This document shows positions 59,097 through 64,000 of a DNA stretch of 64,000 nt, piece after piece. A program made the translations under genes and the position numbers. How positions within the stretch are numbered: position 1 is the first letter of the stretch; each line of letters starts with the position of its first letter. Source of the DNA: Streptomyces griseofuscus (lineage in GTDB: Bacteria > Actinomycetota > Actinomycetes > Streptomycetales > Streptomycetaceae); contig NZ_CP051006.1 in the NCBI RefSeq assembly GCF_014673495.1, positions 7,253,001 through 7,317,000 on the forward strand, read 5' to 3'. Below the pieces are notes generated by a model, which saw nothing but the letters and a program-made list of their open reading frames with translations, did no database searches and was not told where the DNA came from.

Positions 59097-60464
59097 TCAG
59101 GCGCGCGGCTCCCCGAACAGATCGGGGAAGTAGTAGATGTCCGAGGTGACGGCGTCGAGCATCTCCCCGATGCGTCCCTCGCCGCGGCGGTCCAGCAGCT
59201 CGTCGTTGTGCCGCAGGGTGCGCCGGGAGAACGGCAGCGAGCCGGCGGACAGATAGCGGATCGCGCCCTCCCGGTCCCGGCCCGGGATGAGCGCCGAGCG
59301 GGCGTGGCGGCTCGCGCTGAAGGGGATGTCCAGCGTGCCCTCGGCGAACGCGTCCACGATCGCCGCCTTCAGATCGCCGCCCCGGCCCAGCACCGGCGCC
59401 ACCAGCTCGTCCACCTCCGCCAGGATGCGTGCGCGCTCGGCCGCCACCCGCTCCTCGTCCACCGTCACGAAGTCGAGCAGCGGGGAGTTGGCGCGGTCGG
59501 CCAGCCGGATGCCCTCGGCGTTGGCCTCGGTGTCCGGGATGCCCGCGGCCTCCTGACGGGTCTTGGAGATCACCTTCCACGCCCCGCCGAGACGGGCCAC
59601 GAGGGCGCCGTAGAGGATGAGGTCCTCCGCGTGGTCGCGGTGGCGCGGGAAGACCCCCATGAACTCGTGCAGCACCGGGGGCACCAGGACGTCCGGGCCC
59701 AGATACCGGGCCGCCAGCTCCGGGATCGCGCGCAGCGCGGCGACGTCCTGGATCACCTGCCCGCCCTGCGGATAGGCGATCGAGACACAGCGGACGCCCG
59801 CCCGGACCGCGAGGACGGCCTCCAGGACGCTGACGGCCAGGCTGATGGACGGCGGCACCAGTACGGCGGTCAGGGTCCCGAACAGCTCCCGGTCGACCAC
59901 CACCCCCAGCTCCGCCAGCTCACCGCAGCGCCGGTCGACCTCCTCCCACGCCGTCAGCGACTCGGCCAGCGGAACCGCCTTGGAATAGGGCAGGTTGTAG
60001 GAGATGCCGCCGCCCTCGAACGAGGTGATGCCGGACGCCACGGCCGTCTCGAAGAGCAGCCGGGCGTCGGGCGAGCCGTGCCGCACCTCCAAGGGCGCGG
60101 CCACCGCCTCGTTGAGCTCCCGGCCGCGCCGCCAGCCATGGGTCACCAGCGGATATCCGTTGAGGTCCTTGGGGTCGTCCAGCAGCGCGCGCCGCGCCTG
60201 CCCGAACCGCAGCAGCCGGGTGTGCGAGTCGATGGTGAGGGTGAGGACATCGGGCGCCGCCCGCTCCTCCAGCGTCATCAGCAGCCGCTTCATCTCCTCG
60301 TGCCCGCCCACCCCGCAGCGCGGCTGGACGGCGACCCGCCCCAACGCGTGCGCCTGTCGCAGCACCTGTGCCACGGTGGGCTTGCCCAGCTCCTCGATGT
60401 ACGCCGCGGACTCCCGCAGCGGGGGTGGCACGGGTGCTCCGCCCGGCGGCAGGGTCCGCTTCAC
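59097..60464 (-). CDS. glmE: Glutamate mutase E subunit (methylaspartate mutase)
   Basis: A 455-residue large subunit that, with the B12 subunit, converts L-glutamate to threo-3-methylaspartate by radical carbon-skeleton rearrangement. Recognised segments include QPRCGVGGHEEMKRLL, DSHTRLLRFGQA, NGYPLVTHG, the SFEGGGISYNLPYSK region and SIAYPQGGQVIQD. These cover most of the TIM-barrel of the family, whose members are near 480 residues. It begins at GTG 60464, overlapping the S-subunit stop as GTGA. A longer reading frame upstream is only the antisense-free extension across the S gene in another frame. In actinomycete clusters this enzyme supplies 3-methyl-Asp or precursors derived from it. 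No methylaspartate ammonia-lyase is seen here. Confidence 0.9.
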   Translation of the reverse strand: MKRTLPPGGAPVPPPLRESAAYIEELGKPTVAQVLRQAHALGRVAVQPRCGVGGHEEMKRLLMTLEERAAPDVLTLTIDSHTRLLRFGQARRALLDDPKDLNGYPLVTHGWRRGRELNEAVAAPLEVRHGSPDARLLFETAVASGITSFEGGGISYNLPYSKAVPLAESLTAWEEVDRRCGELAELGVVVDRELFGTLTAVLVPPSISLAVSVLEAVLAVRAGVRCVSIAYPQGGQVIQDVAALRAIPELAARYLGPDVLVPPVLHEFMGVFPRHRDHAEDLILYGALVARLGGAWKVISKTRQEAAGIPDTEANAEGIRLADRANSPLLDFVTVDEERVAAERARILAEVDELVAPVLGRGGDLKAAIVDAFAEGTLDIPFSASRHARSALIPGRDREGAIRYLSAGSLPFSRRTLRHNDELLDRRGEGRIGEMLDAVTSDIYYFPDLFGEPRA

Positions 60465-60952
60465 GCGGCACCCAGACCGTCGCCCCGGGCCCGGCCGGCC
60501 GCACGGGCACGCTCGGCGCGCAGTTCGTCCAGGACGGCCGGCAGCAGCGAGGGATCGGTGACGATACGGTCCACGCCGAGCGCCAGCAGCCGCTCGGTCG
60601 CGGCCGCGTCCTTCGCGCTGCCGACCGACAGATTGCCGCCGAGGACCACCGGGCAGGGCACGGCACCCGAGGCCCGCGCGGCGGGCAGCTCCCTGAGGTC
60701 CTCGTAGGCGTGCCCGTTCATGCTGCCGATGAGCACCGCCTCCGCCTCGGGATGCTCCCGGCACGCGGCGGCGAACTCCGCGACCGGGGTGCATGTCCCG
60801 AGATTGACCACGTCGAAGCCCTGGGCCCGCAGGCCATGGGCGATCAGCTGGTTGGCCACGGCATGGCTGTCACTCGCGGCCACGCCGAGGATGACCAGCC
60901 TGCGTCCGGATCCCGCGTCGGCGCGGTGCCTCCGGTGGGCGGGACCTGTCAC
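60461..60952 (-). CDS. glmS: Glutamate mutase S subunit (B12-binding)
   Basis: A 163-residue cobalamin-binding subunit. The base-off B12 motif DxHxxG appears as Asp28-Ser-His30-Ala-Val-Ala, so the cobalt-ligand His is kept while the motif Gly is Ala. The second conserved stretch reads GSMNG, and the third, LGGN, is normal. GTG 60952 is chosen because AAGGAG lies 6 bp upstream, itself inside an alternative ATG 60967 that has no site. It is 76 bp after the 172-aa gene and coupled to the E subunit through GTGA. Together they form the adenosylcobalamin-dependent mutase. Confidence 0.9.
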   Translation of the reverse strand: MTGPAHRRHRADAGSGRRLVILGVAASDSHAVANQLIAHGLRAQGFDVVNLGTCTPVAEFAAACREHPEAEAVLIGSMNGHAYEDLRELPAARASGAVPCPVVLGGNLSVGSAKDAAATERLLALGVDRIVTDPSLLPAVLDELRAERARAAGRARGDGLGAA

Positions 60953-61028
60953 GGCTGCTCCTTCCATGGAGACGGCTCAGGGGGTACGACATGTCACTTC
61001 GGCGGTACGACGACAGGGGCCGGGCCCC

Positions 61029-61547
61029 TCAGATGAGCTGGCCCGTGCAGGCGTCGTCCAGGTAGGCCTGCTTGGCCGCGTCGTCGCGGGCGGACTGGAG
61101 GAAGCGCGACCAGCCGCGGCGCTCGTGCGAGGTGGCGTCCAGCTCCACGACCTCCTGGGTGGCGCGCAGGGTGCCCGGCGCGGCCTGGTAGGGGCCGTAC
61201 CCCGACGCGTCACGGGCGAAGATCGCCTGGCACATCTCGTTCTTGTTGCGCCACACGCACACGATCATGAAGTACTTGTCGTCGCACCGGTGGTTGAGGA
61301 CGAAGCCCATCTCGCCCCGGAACTCCAGCCGCCCCGCGGCCGCCTCCGCCCGCAGGAAGGCACGTGCCTCCTCGGTGACCTCGGGGGTGGCCTCCTGCTC
61401 CGGGGTGCGGATGTCGTACCACTTCAGCAGGGCGCCCGGCAGGCTCAGGTGCTCGCCGGGGTGGATGCGCTTCTCGGCGTGCTGCCAGTCGGCGGGGTAG
61501 TCGGCCACCTCGGCCAGGTTCAGCCCGGACGTCGTCTCAACGGACAT
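61029..61547 (-). CDS. Unrecognised 172-aa protein in the mutase operon
   Basis: I do not recognise the family. The protein is soluble-looking, 172 residues, with no signal peptide or membrane segment. Features are LLKWYDIRTP near residue 41, an alternating segment FVLNHRCDDKYFMIVCVWRN with a Cys on each side, and an acidic, helical C-terminus ending CTGQLI. ATG 61547 has GAGGAG 8 bp upstream, so the start is firm. It sits between the second ATP-grasp ligase (44 bp) and the mutase S subunit (76 bp), which suggests a conserved part in the pathway. The compact alpha+beta pattern could be a small cupin-, NTF2- or ferritin-unlike enzyme or a chaperone; none can be supported. Confidence 0.75.
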   Translation of the reverse strand: MSVETTSGLNLAEVADYPADWQHAEKRIHPGEHLSLPGALLKWYDIRTPEQEATPEVTEEARAFLRAEAAAGRLEFRGEMGFVLNHRCDDKYFMIVCVWRNKNEMCQAIFARDASGYGPYQAAPGTLRATQEVVELDATSHERRGWSRFLQSARDDAAKQAYLDDACTGQLI

Positions 61548-61591
61548 CGTTTCAACTCCTCGGTAAGGGACTGTCGTTGTGGGGGGAGAAG

Positions 61592-62851
61592 TCAGTGGCC
61601 GCCGGTGGGCACCGGAGCCGCGTAGAGTCCGGTGCGCTCCAGTTCGCGCAGCCGCCGGTAGTCGGCCTCGACCTGCGCGGGGTCCGGCGCGCTGAGGTAG
61701 ACGTAGCCGGGGGAGCTGTTCAGATCCACGGTGGGGCGGACCGGCGAGCCCTCCGGCGCGGTCAGCACCAGTTCCACGAAGGACGGCAGCGCGCGCACCG
61801 GGGCCAGCCGTGCGGCGTCCGGCGCGATGCCGTCGACCTGGCTGATCAGCGACACATAGCGCAGCGGGGTGCCGATCCGGTAGCGCGGCAGGGTGCCGTC
61901 GGCCAGCTCGCCGGGCCGGGCGATCACCCGGGCGAGCAGGTCGATCTGATTGGTGCCCAGGCAGCGGGAGACCACGTCCGGGGTGTGCGCGCCGCCGGGC
62001 CGCGCCCCGCACTCCACGAGCACCGGCCCCTCGGCGGTCAGCATGACCTCGGTGTGCGCCGACCCGTTGCGGATCTCCAGCGCGTCCAGGACGGCCAGCG
62101 CGTAGGCGGCGACCCGGCGCACCCCCGGGTCGTCGGCCGGTACGGGCTCCTCGTAGTCGTACATCGGCACGGTCCCGGAGATCAGCGCCTTGTGATAGCG
62201 CCAGACCTCGACGACATGGTGCGCGCCGTCGCGGCTGACGGTGTTCACGAAGTACTCCTCGCCGCGCAGATACCGCTGGGCGAGCACCGTCGTATTGCGG
62301 GTGCCGTAGTGGTCGGTGGCCGCGACGATGGCCGCGAACGCCGTGGTCACCTGCTGCTCGTCGTGGCAGAAGTGGACCTGGTCGGTGCCGGCGCTGGCCC
62401 GCGGCTTGAGCACCACGGGCCACTCGCCCCGCCGCCGCACCCACTCGCGCAGTTCGGGCAGTGAGCCGGTGACGAGCGAGTCCGCCGTGGCCAGGCCCGC
62501 CGCCGCGACGGCCCGGGCCATCGCGTACTTGTCGCGGCGGGCGGTGGGCACGGACATGCCGTTGCCCGGGGTCCCGAGCGCGGCCGACAGCGCGTCGGCC
62601 AGCAGCACCCCGGACTCGGTGCCCGCGACGACGAAGTCCACCCCGAGCCCGCGCAGCGCCGCGGCGGTGGCCGACAGGTCGCCCGTGTGCACGACATCCG
62701 CGCCCGCCTCGCTCCGCTCGTGGGCGAAGCTGGCGGACGGGGTGTCGGAGCGTACGACGACACAGCCCAGACCCTCGCGGCGCAGCGCGCCCGGGAGATG
62801 GGCGCCGATGCCGTCGGCGTCGACCACGGCGACCGTGCGGGGCCCGGTCAT
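61592..62851 (-). CDS. ATP-grasp carboxylate-amine ligase (2)
   Basis: A 419-residue ATP-grasp protein, clearly different in sequence from the first. The lid segment is WPVVLKPRASAGTDQVHF, the substrate region LRGEEYFVNTVS, and the metal-binding stretch HTEVMLTAEGPVLVECGARPGG. These place it near the biotin-carboxylase-like amino acid ligases. Its start overlaps the end of the TrpB2-like gene by 4 bp (ATGA). Two such ligases in one operon suggest two successive amide-forming steps, possibly building a short peptide without an NRPS. The partners are unknown. Confidence 0.83.
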   Translation of the reverse strand: MTGPRTVAVVDADGIGAHLPGALRREGLGCVVVRSDTPSASFAHERSEAGADVVHTGDLSATAAALRGLGVDFVVAGTESGVLLADALSAALGTPGNGMSVPTARRDKYAMARAVAAAGLATADSLVTGSLPELREWVRRRGEWPVVLKPRASAGTDQVHFCHDEQQVTTAFAAIVAATDHYGTRNTTVLAQRYLRGEEYFVNTVSRDGAHHVVEVWRYHKALISGTVPMYDYEEPVPADDPGVRRVAAYALAVLDALEIRNGSAHTEVMLTAEGPVLVECGARPGGAHTPDVVSRCLGTNQIDLLARVIARPGELADGTLPRYRIGTPLRYVSLISQVDGIAPDAARLAPVRALPSFVELVLTAPEGSPVRPTVDLNSSPGYVYLSAPDPAQVEADYRRLRELERTGLYAAPVPTGGH

Positions 62852-64000
62852 CCCCGGCCCACCAGCGGAATGCCGTCGGCCGCGTCCGCGAGCAGCGCCT
62901 CGTCCGGGCGGTCGTCGGCCAGCGTGCCCGCGAAGTACCGGTCGTAGGCGGCGAGATCGAAGTGGCCGTGGCCGGACAGACCGAACAGGATGGTCTTGGC
63001 CCTGCCCTCCTCACGGCAGCGCAGGGCCTCGTCCACGGCGACCCGGATGGCGTGCGTGGACTCCGGGGCGGGCACGATGCCCTCGGTGCGGGCGAACCGC
63101 ACGCCCGCCTCGAAGCAGTCGGTCTGAGGCACCGCCCGCGCCTCCATCAGCCCGTCCTCCACACAGCGGCTGACCAGCGGGCCGATGCCATGGGCGCGCA
63201 GCCCGCCGGCGTGCACGGCCGGGGGCACGAAGCCATGGCCCAGGGTGTGCATCCGGAACAGCGGGCCGAGCCGGCCGGTGTCCGCGTAGTCGTAGGCGAT
63301 GGTGCCCTGGGTGAGGGTCGGGCAGGCGGCCGGCTCCACGGCGATGACATGCACATCCCGGCCGCCGCGCAGCCGCTCGCCGAGGAACGGGAAGGAGAGA
63401 CCGGCCAGATTGCTGCCGCCGCCGGAGCAGCCCACGACGATGTCGGGGTAGTCCTCGGCCAGCTCCATCTGCCGGATCGCCTCCTGGCCGATCACGGTCT
63501 GGTGCAGCAGTACATGGTTGGCCGCGCTGCCGAGCACATAGCCCAGGTCCGGGTCCTGGGCGAACGCCTCCAGCGCCTCCGAGGTGGCGATGCCCAGGCT
63601 GCCGGGGCAGTCCGGGTCGTCGGCCAGGATCTTGCGCCCGACCTCGGTCTCGGTGCTCGGGCTCGGTGTGCACCGGGCGCCGTAGGTCTCCATCAGGGCC
63701 CGGCGGTACGGCTTCTGCTCGAAGCTCACCTTGACCATGTAGACCTGGGCCGTCATCCCGAAGAAGGACGCGGCCAGCGCGGTGGCGCTGCCCCACTGCC
63801 CGGCACCGGTCTCGGTGACCAGACCGGTCTTCCCGGCCAGCTTGTTGTAATACGCCTGCGGGATCGCGGTGTTGGGCTTGTGGCTGCCGGTCGGCGCGCC
63901 ACCTTCGTACTTGTAGTAGATACGCGCCGGAGTGCCCAGCGCGCGCTCCAGGCGGCGGGCGCGGAAGAGCGGGGAGGGCCGCCACAGCGCGTACAACTCC
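62848..64000 (-). CDS. TrpB2-like PLP-dependent enzyme (partial, enters from right edge)
   Basis: The visible 382 or more residues match the tryptophan synthase beta-like (TrpB2) family. The cofactor lysine is in GSHKPNTA, the phosphate-binding loop in GCSGGGSNLAGL, and the C-terminal motif reads GLSGHGHFDL. The family is about 430-450 residues long and begins some 50 residues before LWRPSPLFRARRL, so the true start lies beyond base 64000; the Met near 63996 is internal. No trpA or other trp gene is seen, which argues against a housekeeping role. In this operon it may add a nucleophile to a dehydroalanine-type intermediate to make a beta-substituted amino acid. It is coupled to the ATP-grasp gene by ATGA. 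Confidence 0.85.
   Translation of the reverse strand, partial: ELYALWRPSPLFRARRLERALGTPARIYYKYEGGAPTGSHKPNTAIPQAYYNKLAGKTGLVTETGAGQWGSATALAASFFGMTAQVYMVKVSFEQKPYRRALMETYGARCTPSPSTETEVGRKILADDPDCPGSLGIATSEALEAFAQDPDLGYVLGSAANHVLLHQTVIGQEAIRQMELAEDYPDIVVGCSGGGSNLAGLSFPFLGERLRGGRDVHVIAVEPAACPTLTQGTIAYDYADTGRLGPLFRMHTLGHGFVPPAVHAGGLRAHGIGPLVSRCVEDGLMEARAVPQTDCFEAGVRFARTEGIVPAPESTHAIRVAVDEALRCREEGRAKTILFGLSGHGHFDLAAYDRYFAGTLADDRPDEALLADAADGIPLVGRG

Noticed and set aside
60465..60794. An N-terminal extension of the glutamate mutase E subunit
   Set aside because: It runs through the S-subunit gene in another frame with low-complexity Arg/Gly composition. GTG 60464 gives the family start and a GTGA overlap.
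61548..63014. A long upstream extension of the 172-aa protein
   Set aside because: It is an out-of-frame reading of the second ATP-grasp gene. ATG 61547 with GAGGAG is the real start.
62848..64000. Tryptophan biosynthesis trpB
   Set aside because: No trpA, trpC or other trp gene is nearby, the sequence is of the TrpB2 type, and the gene is coupled to an ATP-grasp ligase.

Overview
The window is high-GC actinobacterial DNA, most likely Streptomyces. It carries a large lipopeptide-type nonribosomal peptide synthetase (NRPS) locus with an MbtH-like protein, a SARP regulator and an F420-type oxidoreductase, all typical of that group. No rRNA, tRNA, CRISPR array, integrase or transposase was recognised.

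Left flank (1-4028): a minus-strand set holds a fatty acyl-AMP ligase (FAAL), a stand-alone acyl carrier protein, and the first 350 codons of an NRPS that leaves the window at position 1. The MbtH-like gene lies on the plus strand and opens the main operon. The start of the left-edge NRPS (1-1059) is an almost perfect inverted copy of the start of the main NRPS (4213-5271), with a single, silent difference found. FAAL, ACP and mbtH therefore sit between two 1.06 kb inverted repeats.

Core (4210-41890): three overlapping plus-strand genes encode eleven modules and one terminal thioesterase. Reading the ten-residue A-domain codes by hand gives Gly1-Ser2-X3-Ser4-Asn5-Thr6-Gly7-Thr8-Asn9-X10-Gly11, where X is one unassigned specificity used twice. 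The only E domain follows the Gly module and has lost its catalytic residues. Four condensation domains (modules 6, 7, 9, 11) carry the extra N-terminal histidine motif of dual epimerisation/condensation domains and predict D residues at 5, 6, 8 and 10. Many module segments are near-identical copies of each other.

Middle (41968-50747): a SARP regulator, an MFS exporter and a type II thioesterase follow on the plus strand. A minus-strand group (P450, 14-TM MFS exporter, SAM methyltransferase) and two plus-strand oxidoreductases (F420/LLM type and MDR type) follow these. A strong bidirectional terminator (50784-50819) closes this block.

Right flank (50843-64000): two minus-strand operons and one regulator. 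The first operon is a MIO-type aromatic amino acid lyase/aminomutase, a PaaK-like adenylating enzyme, an asparagine-synthetase-like amidotransferase and an alpha/beta hydrolase. The second, entering from the right edge, is a TrpB2-like PLP enzyme, an ATP-grasp ligase, an unrecognised 172-aa protein, both glutamate mutase subunits and a second ATP-grasp ligase. Between them lies a NarL-type regulator lacking the usual phosphorylation pocket. This block may make unusual building blocks for the peptide or be a separate small-molecule pathway; the sequence alone does not decide.
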